This document shows, piece by piece, positions 40,525 through 49,306 of a DNA stretch of 64,000 nucleotides. The first letter of the stretch is position 1. Every line of letters begins with the position of its first letter. Source of the DNA: Streptomyces sp. NBC_00443 (GTDB lineage Bacteria; Actinomycetota; Actinomycetes; Streptomycetales; Streptomycetaceae); the NCBI RefSeq assembly GCF_036014175.1, contig NZ_CP107917.1, positions 4,526,001-4,590,000 on the forward strand. The letters run 5' to 3'. The notes beneath the pieces were generated by a model. That model was not told the DNA's origin and searched no databases. It saw nothing but the letters and a program-made list of their open reading frames with translations. A program made the position numbers and the translations under genes.

Positions 40525-40766
40525 TCGCCTGGTGGTCCTGGCTACTGACGGCAGTCGGTGTGACCGGCCTCTACTTCGCTGGCCGGAAGCGAGCTCTCGG
40601 CTGGGCCATCGGTCTGGGCGCGCAGGTTCTCTGGGTCGCCTACGCGCTGTCGACGGACCAGCACGGCTTCCTCGTCTCGGCCCTTGCATACGGGTGGGTG
40701 TACGCGAAGAACTTCCGCGCCTGGCGCTCGGAGAAGGGGGGCACCGATGCCGCTGCCGATGGGTAA
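40521..40766 (+). CDS. Small membrane protein after terL
   Basis: An 81-residue protein from GTG 40521, overlapping terL by 4 bases and the portal by 20 bases. Two or three hydrophobic helices (WSWLLTAVGVTGLYFAG, ALGWAIGLGAQVLWVAYAL). Unknown role; small membrane proteins here are seen in some actinophages. Confidence 0.65.
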   Translation: MIAWWSWLLTAVGVTGLYFAGRKRALGWAIGLGAQVLWVAYALSTDQHGFLVSALAYGWVYAKNFRAWRSEKGGTDAAADG

Positions 40767-42264
40767 CGTCCCCTGGCCCCCGCCCTACCTGAAGCCCGCC
40801 CTCGACGCGATGAACGTCTGGGACACCTGGTGGAGCGGCGACCCGGACCGCCTCGAAGATCTCTACGGAGGCGGCAGCGGAGGCTTCGGCCCCGACCCCA
40901 AGCCGATCCAATACGCGAACGGCGTCATGGGGAAGATCGCGCGCTGGTGGTGGGGCACCCCCACCGCACCCGGCGAGCGCCGCACCAAGCTGCACGTGCC
41001 GATCGCCGGCGACATCTGCGGAGGCAGCGCCGACCTCCTGTTCAGTGAGCCCCCGAAGCTCACGGTCGAAGGCGATTCGACGCAGAAGCGACTCGACACC
41101 CTCACCGACGACGGCATGCTCGCCACTCTCCAGACGGCCGCCGAGGTCGGGGCCGCCCTGGGCGGGATCTACCTGCGCCCGGTCTACGACAAGAAGGTGG
41201 CGGACCGCCCGTGGCTGCACGCCACCCACGCCGACCGCGCCGTACCGGAGTTCACATGGAACAGGCTGAGCGCCGTCACGTTCTGGCGCGTCGTCCACGA
41301 GGAGGACGGGCAGGTCTGGCGGCACCTGGAGCGCCACGAACCCGAACGCATCCTGCACGGGCTCTACCAGGGCACGAAGGGGAAACTCGGCCGTCCGGTG
41401 CCACTGGAGGACCACCCGGCGACTGCTGGGTACGCCGCGTCGGTCAACGCTGAAGGGGCGCTCGCCACCGGCTACAAGGGGCTGGACGTCGCGTTCATCC
41501 CGAACGCGAACAGCCGCCGCTGGCGGTGCAACGCCGCGCTGGCGGACCTCGGCCGGTCCGACCTCGACGGTATCGAGCCGCTGATGGACAGCCTCGACGA
41601 GACTTACGCCTCGTGGATGCGGGACATCCGCCTCGGCAAGGGCCGCATCGTCGTCCCGGACGCCTACCTCCAGTCCAACGGGCCCGGCCGCGGCGCCTCG
41701 TGGAACCCAGACCAGGAGGCCTTCGCAGGTATCAACGCGCTCGCGCGTGGCGACCAGGGCGTACAGCTCACCGTCGCCCAGTTTGCGATCCGCGTGCAGG
41801 AGCACCGGGACACAGCGGAGGACCTGGTCAACCAGATCCTCCGGTCGGCCGGCTACAGCGGCCAGACCTTCGGCCTCGGAGGCGACGCCGCAGTGACCGC
41901 GACGGAGGTCAAGTCCCGCGAGCGCCGATCGATGACGACCCGCGGCAAGAAGGTCCTGCGTTGGCGCACAGGTCTGGCGGACGCGGTCCACGCCCTCCTG
42001 GCCGTGGACCAGGAGGTGTTCCGCAGCGGGGTCAAGCCGCAGCCCCCGACGATCGAGTTCGAGGACTCGGTCCAGGAGGACCCCCTCAGCCTGGCCAACA
42101 CGGCCGACGTCCTCCGGCGGGCGCAGGCTGCGTCCACGGACACCCTGGTCCGCATGCAGCACCCGGAATGGAACGACACCCAGGTCCAGGCAGAGGTGGA
42201 CCGGATCCAGCGCGAGACGGGCATGACCGTGCCCGACCCGATGCAACTCGGCAACGTGCCGTAG
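40747..42264 (+). CDS. Portal protein (SPP1 gp6-like)
   Basis: A 505-residue protein from ATG 40747 (GGAGAAGGGGG site). Contains the portal core: ANGVMGKIARWWWGTP, DICGGSADLLFSEPPKL, and the stem/wing region IPNANSRRWRCNAALADLGR; the late EVKSRERRSMTTRGKK helices are typical. Dodecameric portal through which DNA is packaged. Followed by the MuF-like gene, as in SPP1-type phages. Confidence 0.9.
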   Translation: MPLPMGNVPWPPPYLKPALDAMNVWDTWWSGDPDRLEDLYGGGSGGFGPDPKPIQYANGVMGKIARWWWGTPTAPGERRTKLHVPIAGDICGGSADLLFSEPPKLTVEGDSTQKRLDTLTDDGMLATLQTAAEVGAALGGIYLRPVYDKKVADRPWLHATHADRAVPEFTWNRLSAVTFWRVVHEEDGQVWRHLERHEPERILHGLYQGTKGKLGRPVPLEDHPATAGYAASVNAEGALATGYKGLDVAFIPNANSRRWRCNAALADLGRSDLDGIEPLMDSLDETYASWMRDIRLGKGRIVVPDAYLQSNGPGRGASWNPDQEAFAGINALARGDQGVQLTVAQFAIRVQEHRDTAEDLVNQILRSAGYSGQTFGLGGDAAVTATEVKSRERRSMTTRGKKVLRWRTGLADAVHALLAVDQEVFRSGVKPQPPTIEFEDSVQEDPLSLANTADVLRRAQAASTDTLVRMQHPEWNDTQVQAEVDRIQRETGMTVPDPMQLGNVP

Positions 42265-42274
42265 GGGGTGCGCG

Positions 42275-44500
42275 ATGCCGGTCTCCCCATGGATGGCTGA
42301 AGATCTGTCCACGGGGGTCCGGGACCTGTACTCCGACGCCGAGGAGCGGCTCCTGGCGATGATCGCCCGGCGCCTGGCCGACGGCATCGACGCGCCCCAG
42401 TGGATGGAGGCCAAGCTCGCCGACATCCAGGCCCTGCGCCGCGGCGCCCAGGCCGTGGTCGACGAGCTCGGCAAGGCGACGTCGCTCGAGGTACACGACG
42501 CCGTGGCTGCGGCGTACAACGTGGGCGCCCGGGCCGGCCTCATCGAGCTCGGCGCCCTCGACGACGGCACCGCCGTACGGCTCGCCGAGCAAACCCCGGG
42601 CACACGCCGGGCCGACCGCCTGGCGATGGAGACGATCGCTGTCGTCAATGAGTCCCACCGGGGCATCCTGCGGGGCGTAGAGGACGTGTACCGCAACGTC
42701 CTAGCCCAGGCGGCATCCACCCCGCTCCTGGGCGTGGAGACGCGCAGGCAGGCCACCCAGACCGCCGTCGACCGGTTCACGCGGCGCGGTGTCACCTCCT
42801 TCGTCGACCGCTCGGGGCGGAATTGGTCGATGACGACCTACGCGGAGATGGCGACGCGAACCGCTGTCGGCCGTGCGGCCGTGGAGGCTCACCACGACCA
42901 GCTTTCCGCGGCTGGTGTCGAGCTGGTCATGGTGTCGCAGTCGCCACACGAGTGCCCGAAGTGCCGGCCCTGGGAGGGGAAGGTGCTGGCGCTGTCCGGG
43001 CCGGACGGCCGCCGCACGGTGGAGGTGGAACACGCCACTGAGGACGGCCACATGGTCAAGGTGGAAGTGGCTGGCACCCTCGACGAGGCGCGGCGCCAAG
43101 GACTCCAGCATCCGAACTGTCGGCACACGACCTCCGCCTACCTGCCTGGCATCACGCGGCCGCCGGTCAAGGCCGCCAAGGACCCGGACGGGTACGAGGC
43201 GACGCAGCGGCAGCGGGCGATCGAGCGGAACATCCGCAAGTACAAACTGAACGCTGCGAGCGCGGTCGACCCGGCCAAGAAGCGAGCCGCGGAGGCGCGC
43301 GTGCGCACGTGGCAGGGCAGGATGCGCGAGCACCTGGACGAGCACCCGGAGCTCATGCGGAAGCGGTACCGGGAGCAGCCTGGTGCGAGCAACCTGCCCA
43401 CTGCACCGCGGCCGCCGCAGGACGCTGTCGAGGCCGCGCGGATCCGGGCGGGCGACGCACGCACTCCGGCGGAGATGACGGACGAGCAGCTGGGTGCAGC
43501 GATGCGCTCGGGTGCCCTCGACGCGCGGGCCTTCGCCCGAGTCGAGGCGGAGGCCGACCGCCGGGACCAGGCCGCCCTCATGGAACGGATCCGTCCGAGC
43601 GGGCAGCTCACGGACGATCTCACCGGCTTCTCCGACGGCGAGCTGGGGCGCGTCCTGCGGGACGTGCCGCCAGCCGATGCTCTGCGGATCGCCGCGGAGA
43701 TGGACCGCCGGGACCTGGACGCTGGCTTGCCCGGCATCGACCGGACGCTCGTGGGCATGTCCGACGAGCAGCTCGGCATGCGGGCCGCGCAGGCCACCGG
43801 CGAGGACCTGGCCCGCATCGCGGCCGAGGCAGACCGGCGCCAGCTGCTCGCCGCGGTCCTCCCCGGCGGGCAGCTGGCCGCAGATCTGTCACCTATCGGG
43901 GACGAGGTCCTCGGCTGGGCGATGCGGTACGCGAACGCCGAGCAGGCCGCGCGGATCGCCGCGGAGCTCGACCTCCGGTACCCGCCAGAGCCGCTACAGG
44001 CCGCAGCTGGCGCTCACACGGTCGCGGGGCAGCTCGCGGACCGGGCCGCGCTGGACGAGGCCCTCGGCCCGCTCAGCGCGGTCGACGACTGGGCCCGCCT
44101 GGCCGACGAGTTGCCCGACCCGTACGCCGGTATGACGGCGACGGAGCGCTGGCTCGCGGAACGGGAGGCCGAGCAGGAGGCGGCACGCGGTGCGTACACG
44201 CAAGCGCAGGTACGGGAGATGTACCGCGAGCATGTGTTCTCGCAGCTGCTAGCCGCCGATGAGGCCACGAACGGGCGCCTGTTGAGCCGCAAGGCGCAGG
44301 CCGAGGGCATCGACCCGACCTCGTTGTTCACGGGTCCGTCACACGTTGCCTACGCCCGCGCGTCGGAAGAGCTGAAACGGTGGTGGGCGGATCACCCGCG
44401 CACTACGCTGGCGGAGTACACGGAGATGGTCACAGGCGAGTCCAGCAGCGCCGCGCAGACGGCCCGCAAGGCAGCCAGCGACCAGCAGAACCGACTCTGA
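42275..44500 (+). CDS. Minor capsid protein (MuF-like) with repeat-bearing C-terminal extension
   Basis: A 741-residue protein. Residues about 1-330 form the phage minor capsid (MuF/phage_min_cap2) domain: VRDLYSDAEERLLAMIARRL, TTYAEMATRTAVGRAAVEAH, SQSPHECPKCRPWEGKV and HPNCRHTTSAYLPG, with Cys and His suited to zinc. Residues about 390-560 carry four related repeats of about 60 residues with a shared DEQLGxxxRxxxAxxxARIAAEADRR pattern. The C-terminus is helical. Longer than a simple MuF protein; the extension may be ejected or bind capsid. Confidence 0.85.
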   Translation: MPVSPWMAEDLSTGVRDLYSDAEERLLAMIARRLADGIDAPQWMEAKLADIQALRRGAQAVVDELGKATSLEVHDAVAAAYNVGARAGLIELGALDDGTAVRLAEQTPGTRRADRLAMETIAVVNESHRGILRGVEDVYRNVLAQAASTPLLGVETRRQATQTAVDRFTRRGVTSFVDRSGRNWSMTTYAEMATRTAVGRAAVEAHHDQLSAAGVELVMVSQSPHECPKCRPWEGKVLALSGPDGRRTVEVEHATEDGHMVKVEVAGTLDEARRQGLQHPNCRHTTSAYLPGITRPPVKAAKDPDGYEATQRQRAIERNIRKYKLNAASAVDPAKKRAAEARVRTWQGRMREHLDEHPELMRKRYREQPGASNLPTAPRPPQDAVEAARIRAGDARTPAEMTDEQLGAAMRSGALDARAFARVEAEADRRDQAALMERIRPSGQLTDDLTGFSDGELGRVLRDVPPADALRIAAEMDRRDLDAGLPGIDRTLVGMSDEQLGMRAAQATGEDLARIAAEADRRQLLAAVLPGGQLAADLSPIGDEVLGWAMRYANAEQAARIAAELDLRYPPEPLQAAAGAHTVAGQLADRAALDEALGPLSAVDDWARLADELPDPYAGMTATERWLAEREAEQEAARGAYTQAQVREMYREHVFSQLLAADEATNGRLLSRKAQAEGIDPTSLFTGPSHVAYARASEELKRWWADHPRTTLAEYTEMVTGESSSAAQTARKAASDQQNRL

Positions 44501-44513
44501 CCCGGGGGCAACT

Positions 44514-44675
44514 GTGGGCGAGCGTGAGGCGCTGGTGAGGGCCCTCGACGAGGGCGCCGACGCAGGCCGCGAAGGCGCGTCCGTGACCTCATGCCCGTAT
44601 CCCGCCGGCGACCTTCGCCGCAGCGCGTGGGTGCGCGGCTACGCGATGGCCCGCCAACTCCCTGGCGCCGACTGA
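44514..44675 (+). CDS. Rmf/CrpP-fold small protein
   Basis: A 53-residue product from GTG 44514. EGADAGREGASVTSCPYPAG and RSAWVRGYAMARQL show the G..AG..G...CPY...R.AWVRGY pattern of the Rmf/CrpP fold. Ribosome modulation factor dimerises ribosomes, CrpP modifies ciprofloxacin; phage copies are uncharacterised. It sits directly before the terminator at 44693. Confidence 0.75.
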   Translation: MGEREALVRALDEGADAGREGASVTSCPYPAGDLRRSAWVRGYAMARQLPGAD

Positions 44676-44692
44676 CCCCAGCCGCTTCCTCC

Positions 44693-44717
44693 AGGCCCGC
44701 CTCGTGCGGGCCTTTTT
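44693..44717 (+). terminator. Classical rho-independent terminator
   Basis: AGGCCCGC (44693-44700), loop CTCGT, GCGGGCCT (44706-44713), then TTTTC. It separates the packaging block from the capsid operon. Confidence 0.85.
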
Positions 44718-44822
44718 CATGCCCGGACTCGGGCCCCTCGACGTCCGGGCGCCAGGCGCGCCCGGCAGCGGTACAGCCCCGGCAGGCCCGGGGCCCCTCT
44801 ACGCGCACCGGGAGTGCACGAC

Positions 44823-45635
44823 ATGCAGAAGCGAACCCTCCCCCGCCACCGCGGTCTGACCGAGTTCAGCGGCGGCTGGGCACACCCCTATCCCGCGGGC
44901 CCTTTCGACCCGTACCTCTACGCCGACGGCGGGGACGGAGGCGACTCCGGATCCGACGACGGCGGCGGGGACGGTGACGGCGGCGGGACGGATGACGACC
45001 AGGACGACGACGATGCCGGCGGGACCGGCGACGACGGCGGCCAGGACGACACCGGCAAGGGCGGTGCCCCGAAGCCGAAGCCTCCGGCGAAGAAGCCGGT
45101 CGAGGAGACCCCGGCCGCCACGATCGCCAGGCTCCAGAAGGAGCTGAAGCTGGCGAACGCCGACGCGGGCAAGGCTCGGACGAACGCCAAGAAGCAGGCG
45201 GCCGACGAGGCCCGCACGGAGATCGTGCAGGAGCTCGGCAAGGCACTCGGTCTGATCAAGGACGACAAGGACACGCCGCCCGACCCGGCCGCGCTCACCG
45301 CGCAGATCGAGAAGGCCACGGCGGCACACCGGGAGACCGCAGTCGAGCTGGCCGTTTATCGGGGCGCGTCGAAGTACGGCGCCGACCCTGACGCCCTCAC
45401 CGACTCGCGCGCCTTCCTGTCCTCGATCAAGGGCCTCGACCCGTCCGACGAGGGGTTCGCGAAGGCCGTCAACGCCGCCATCAAGAAGGCCGTCGACGAC
45501 AACCCGAAGCTCAAGGTCGCGACCACTCCGGACCGTACGAGCAGTGACTTCAACGGCGGAGCCGGGGGCTCCTCCGACGATCCCGACGACATCGACAGCA
45601 TCCGCGCCGCACGCCGTAAGCGACGGCAAGGGTAG
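44823..45635 (+). CDS. Scaffolding protein
   Basis: A 270-residue protein from ATG 44823 (GGGAG 8 bases upstream; in-frame GTG 44814 also possible). Asp/Gly-rich acidic N-terminus (about 25-70), Pro/Lys hinge, then a coiled coil (EETPAATIARLQKELKLANA, AGKARTNAKKQAADEARTEI) and an Arg-rich end (SIRAARRKRRQG) that can bind coat protein. Position before the coat gene and composition match phage scaffolds. Confidence 0.8.
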   Translation: MQKRTLPRHRGLTEFSGGWAHPYPAGPFDPYLYADGGDGGDSGSDDGGGDGDGGGTDDDQDDDDAGGTGDDGGQDDTGKGGAPKPKPPAKKPVEETPAATIARLQKELKLANADAGKARTNAKKQAADEARTEIVQELGKALGLIKDDKDTPPDPAALTAQIEKATAAHRETAVELAVYRGASKYGADPDALTDSRAFLSSIKGLDPSDEGFAKAVNAAIKKAVDDNPKLKVATTPDRTSSDFNGGAGGSSDDPDDIDSIRAARRKRRQG

Positions 45636-45648
45636 GAGGTAAGACCCC

Positions 45649-46596
45649 ATGGCCAACCAGTTCCTGACCGCGACGCAGATCGCGCGCCAGGCCCTCGCCA
45701 ACCTGTACGAGACCACCATCATGGCGAGCCTCGTGCACCGCGACTACGAGGCCGAGTTCAACCGCAAGCAGGGCGACGCGATCACCATCCGCAAGCCCGC
45801 GGTCTTCACGGCACACGAGTACGACCGCTCTCAGGGCATCACCATCCAGGCCGCGCAGGAAGGCAGCGTCAACCTGACGCTGAACCACTTCGCCGACGTC
45901 AGCTTCGCGGTGACCAGCGAGGACATGACGCTTCGTGTCGAGGACTTCGACACCCAGCTCCTCACCCCGGCGCTGGAGGCGATCGCCCAGAAGATCGACC
46001 GCGACGTCCTGGCGCTGCGCAACGACATCACCGAAGAGGTCGGCGACGCCACCCCGAACGCCGCGGGGGAGGACTACACCGGCTACAACGGCGACTACCC
46101 GTGGTCGGACTCCCGTGTCCTGATCCAGGCCGGCGCCATCCTCGACACCAAGAAGGTGCCCGGGATGCAGCGGTCGGTCGTCACCGGGCCGACCACGAAG
46201 TCTCGCTGGGTCGCTGAGAAGGCGTGGCGTTCGGCGGACCGGCGGGGCTCCACGGAGGGCCTGCTGGAGGCGTCCATGGGCGGCCGCGTGAGCGGATTCG
46301 ACCCGTACTGGACGCAGAACGTGGGCCAGCCCGCGCAGTCGCCGGGCTCGGGCGAGCCGACGACCGAGGTGAACGTCGCCTTCCACAAGACCGCGTTCGC
46401 CCTGGCCTTCCGCCCGCTGGAGCTGCCGCAGGGCGCGATCGACGCGGCGATGGTCCCTTACAAGGGCTTCGCGCTGCGCGTGGTCCGCGACTACGACGTG
46501 AACCTCAAGCAGATGGTGATCAGCATCGATTGCCTGTACGGCACGAAGACGCTGGACGCGAACCGCGCGGTCCTGATCAAGGGCGCCGACGCCTGA
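45649..46596 (+). CDS. Major capsid protein (P22 coat-like HK97 fold)
   Basis: A 315-residue coat protein. Conserved blocks: MANQFLTATQIARQALANLY, HRDYEAEFNRKQGDAITIRK, LEAIAQKIDRDVLALRNDI, YDVNLKQMVISIDCLYGTKT. The pattern matches the P22-type coat family that uses a dedicated scaffold, encoded just upstream. It is the most conserved and highly expressed late gene; AGGAGG-like site (TAGGAGGT) precedes ATG 45649. Confidence 0.9.
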   Translation: MANQFLTATQIARQALANLYETTIMASLVHRDYEAEFNRKQGDAITIRKPAVFTAHEYDRSQGITIQAAQEGSVNLTLNHFADVSFAVTSEDMTLRVEDFDTQLLTPALEAIAQKIDRDVLALRNDITEEVGDATPNAAGEDYTGYNGDYPWSDSRVLIQAGAILDTKKVPGMQRSVVTGPTTKSRWVAEKAWRSADRRGSTEGLLEASMGGRVSGFDPYWTQNVGQPAQSPGSGEPTTEVNVAFHKTAFALAFRPLELPQGAIDAAMVPYKGFALRVVRDYDVNLKQMVISIDCLYGTKTLDANRAVLIKGADA

Positions 46597-46604
46597 TCCC
46601 TCAC

Positions 46605-46629
46605 GGCCGCCGCGCGCACCGCGGCGGCC
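46605..46629 (+). terminator. Hairpin after the coat gene
   Basis: GGCCGCCGC (46605-46613) and its complement (46621-46629), 7-base loop, 9 bases after the coat stop. Could reduce read-through into the minor genes. Confidence 0.65.
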
Positions 46630-46668
46630 GGCCCCCTTGCCCAACCCTCGCCATCGAGGAGCGAACCC

Positions 46669-47022
46669 ATGGCGTACATGCGCCGCATCGTCACCCAGTC
46701 CATCCGGCTGACCGGCTCCCCGGTCGCCTCCGCAACGCACGTCGTCTGGCGCGCCCCCGTGGCCTGCACCGTTACGAAGGTGCACGGCTTCCGCACCGGC
46801 GGGGCCGCGGCCGCCGTCAACGCCAAGATCGGCTCGGACGACGTCCTCGCCGCCGACCTCACCGCCGGGAACGGCGCCTTCACCAGCGGCACCCCGACCG
46901 GCACGGCCGGCGACATGGCCGCGGGCGAGGTGCTGTCGCTGGAGGTCGCCTCGGGCGACGCCACCCTGGTCATCATCCAGGCGGACATCGCCATCGACGC
47001 CGACGTCAACGACCTGCCCTGA
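46669..47022 (+). CDS. Head decoration-like protein
   Basis: A 117-residue beta-rich protein (RLTGSPVASATHVVWRAPVA, GEVLSLEVASGDATLVIIQA). Directly after the coat gene, where phages often encode head-stabilising decoration proteins. No motif beyond this. Confidence 0.55.
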   Translation: MAYMRRIVTQSIRLTGSPVASATHVVWRAPVACTVTKVHGFRTGGAAAAVNAKIGSDDVLAADLTAGNGAFTSGTPTGTAGDMAAGEVLSLEVASGDATLVIIQADIAIDADVNDLP

Positions 47023-47032
47023 CGGAGGCCTC

Positions 47033-47407
47033 ATGTCCAAGTACGCGTACCGCAACGAGAACACCGGCGACGTAGTCGAGTACGACTACCCGTCGGCGCG
47101 CCTTGAGATGCTCCCGAACTGGGACACGCTCGAGGCGCCCGAGGCCGCCGTGGAGCCGCAGGATCCCGGCTCAGGGGCGCAGGAGCCGCAGGAGCAGGGC
47201 GGCGAGGGGACGCCGCCCATCGAGCCGCCTGGCGGCGGTAGTGGGGAAGGAGACGGGCCGGGCGTGGTGGAGCGTCCGGCCCGCTCCGCCAACAAGGCCG
47301 AGTGGCAGGAGTACGCGCGCTCGCTCGCGCAGGACTCCGACGAGGCGGCCGCTGTCGAGGGCCTGACCAAGGACCAGATCGTCGAGAAGTACGGGAGTGA
47401 CGACTAA
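47033..47407 (+). CDS. Structural protein with linker region
   Basis: A 124-residue protein. Beta-like N-terminus (YAYRNENTGDVVEYDYPSAR), Gly/Pro/Glu-rich middle (about 38-80) and a helical C-terminus (SANKAEWQEYARSLAQDSDE, GLTKDQIVEKYGSDD) like a short SAP/Rho-N-type helical hairpin. Gene stop overlaps next ATG (TAATG). Confidence 0.55.
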   Translation: MSKYAYRNENTGDVVEYDYPSARLEMLPNWDTLEAPEAAVEPQDPGSGAQEPQEQGGEGTPPIEPPGGGSGEGDGPGVVERPARSANKAEWQEYARSLAQDSDEAAAVEGLTKDQIVEKYGSDD

Positions 47408-47919
47408 TGGCACTCTCCGGAACGATCCTCGCAGTCTCCGCCTTCGCGGAGCTCACGCAGGCTCTCGACCTCGGGTCCGGCCGGGCACCGCAACAGCTGT
47501 CGCGAAAGATGAGCCTCGGCAGCGGCACTGGCGCGGGCAAGGCCGACCGCGTGTTCTCCGACCGGCGGACTCTGGCCGCATCGGCAACCGAGGATCTTGA
47601 CCTGGCTGGTGTGCTTACCGATGCGTTCGGCACGGCGATCACCTTCGCTCGGATCAAGGGCCTGATCGTCGCCGCTGCGGCTGCGAACACGAACAACGTC
47701 GTAGTCGGCGCCGCATCCAGCAACGCATGGGCGACGCTGCTCGGCGCCACCCACACCCTCACCCTCCGCCCGGGCGCGTTCGTCGCGGTTGGCACGGGCG
47801 AGGCGGATGCCACTGGATACGCCGTCACCGCTGGCACGGGCGATCTGCTGAAGATCGCCAACTCTGCCGGGGGCACGTCGGTGAGCTACGACATCCACAT
47901 CATCGGCGCGTCCGCGTAG
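47407..47919 (+). CDS. Structural protein (head or tail)
   Basis: A 170-residue beta-rich Ala/Gly/Thr-rich protein (RKMSLGSGTGAGKADRVFSD, RIKGLIVAAAAANTNNVVVG). The pattern is that of phage surface or adaptor proteins; no enzymatic motif. Start overlaps the previous stop. Confidence 0.55.
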   Translation: MALSGTILAVSAFAELTQALDLGSGRAPQQLSRKMSLGSGTGAGKADRVFSDRRTLAASATEDLDLAGVLTDAFGTAITFARIKGLIVAAAAANTNNVVVGAASSNAWATLLGATHTLTLRPGAFVAVGTGEADATGYAVTAGTGDLLKIANSAGGTSVSYDIHIIGASA

Positions 47920-47994
47920 CCGACCCATTCCGCGTTGAGGGAGGCCCGGGCGGTGGGCCTCCCTCGCGCGCTTCTCCAGGAGGGGAGGGCTGCC

Positions 47995-48441
47995 GTGGCG
48001 GACGTGGTGGCCAACGTGGCCAAGGGCCGAATCCTGACCCATGCGGGCCTGCCGGCGGTGGACGACTCGCTGATCGCAGTGCCGCTGGAGGCGACCGGGC
48101 TGCCGTCCGACGACGTTCTCCAGGACTACGACACTCTCGCGGACCTCCTCGCCGGGGTCGCGAACGAGCAGACTGCGATGGGACGCCAGACCCTCACGGG
48201 TGTGGTCGTCGCAGTCAACGACACCCTGAACTCGGCCTCCTTCGACGCGAACGACATCTCGTGGACGGCCGCGACAGGCGCCCCAGTGGGGAAGCTGGCC
48301 ATCTGCTACAAGCCCGACACAGCCTCGCCGGACTCGGCGATCGTGCCGCTCACACTGCACGACTTCGCGGTCACCCCCGACGGCACGGACATCGTCGCCC
48401 GCGTCCACGCCGACGGCATCAGCGTCGAATCCAACGCCTAA
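47995..48441 (+). CDS. Structural protein
   Basis: A 148-residue protein from GTG 47995 (AGGAGGGG site). The N-terminus (ADVVANVAKGRILTHAGLPA) is a helical segment; the C-terminal half is beta-rich (LAICYKPDTASPDSAIVPLT, LHDFAVTPDGTDIVARV). Related in style to virion structural proteins; identity unknown. Confidence 0.6.
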   Translation: MADVVANVAKGRILTHAGLPAVDDSLIAVPLEATGLPSDDVLQDYDTLADLLAGVANEQTAMGRQTLTGVVVAVNDTLNSASFDANDISWTAATGAPVGKLAICYKPDTASPDSAIVPLTLHDFAVTPDGTDIVARVHADGISVESNA

Positions 48442-48454
48442 CAGGGGGCTCCGC

Positions 48455-49303
48455 ATGCCGCTGCTGGAGATCCTCGAGGACCACTTCACCGGCGCGCTCG
48501 ACACGGGGAAGTGGCCGGGCTCATACGGCGACGTCACCGCGGCGGGCGGCCGGGGCCGGATCCCTTGCAACGTGGGTGGCTTCGCCGGGCTCCGCTCGGC
48601 CAGCACTTACACCCTGGCCGGATCACACTTTCTGCTGCGCGCGTACCCACCGGCTGTGAACGGCGCCGTATCCACGGCCGCCCTCTCGCTGCTGGTGCTG
48701 TCGAGCGTGGGCGGGACGGACGCGGGCTTCATCATCGACACCGCGCAGGGTGCGATGGGTGTTTACGCCCGCACCGATTACGCCGACGGCGGCGCACTCT
48801 TCCCGCCCTACGACCCCGTCCAACACGCATGGCTCAGGCTGCGGGAGACGGGCGGCACGCTGCTGTGGGAGTCCTCCCCAGACAGCTCGAACTGGACTGT
48901 CCTGCGCACCTCACCAGCGCCCGCATGGGTCGCGGACGCGGACCTGTCCCTGCTGATGGAATCGACCCGCACCGACGGGTCGAACAACGTGGCCGAGGTC
49001 GACAACGTCAACCTCCCGACCAGCCTCGCCCTCCTCGGCGCGGCCCGTACGACCGCGACCGCGCAACCACTCGCCGGACAGAAGGCGTACCGGCTCGGCG
49101 CCGCCCGCGCCACGAGCTCGGCTCGACCGCTCAGCGCGGCCCACGTCGTCCAGCTCGGCGCCGCACGCACCCGCGCCCGCGCAGGCACGGTCATGCGCCT
49201 ACCTCGCCCCGCACAGACGCTCACCGCCTCGGCGGGCGGACCGACACTCACCCCGTCCACCACCGGGCCTCAGCTGGCTGCGATTTCGACGACCGGAGGC
49301 TGA
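48455..49303 (+). CDS. LamG-like structural protein with C-terminal LGAAR repeats
   Basis: A 282-residue protein. N-terminal concanavalin/LamG-like domain (DHFTGALDTGKWPGSYGDVT, AWLRLRETGGTLLWESSPDS, NWTVLRTSPAPAW). The C-terminal part has three near repeats beginning LGAARTTATAQPL, LGAARATSSARPL and LGAARTRARAGTV, about 22 residues apart. Likely decorates the head or connector; carbohydrate binding possible. Confidence 0.65.
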   Translation: MPLLEILEDHFTGALDTGKWPGSYGDVTAAGGRGRIPCNVGGFAGLRSASTYTLAGSHFLLRAYPPAVNGAVSTAALSLLVLSSVGGTDAGFIIDTAQGAMGVYARTDYADGGALFPPYDPVQHAWLRLRETGGTLLWESSPDSSNWTVLRTSPAPAWVADADLSLLMESTRTDGSNNVAEVDNVNLPTSLALLGAARTTATAQPLAGQKAYRLGAARATSSARPLSAAHVVQLGAARTRARAGTVMRLPRPAQTLTASAGGPTLTPSTTGPQLAAISTTGG

Positions 49304-49306
49304 TCG

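Noticed and set aside
40495..42795. Long minus-strand open frame (766 residues) across the portal and MuF genes
   Set aside because: Antisense to two genes with clear portal and capsid motifs; amino-acid pattern is GC-derived noise.
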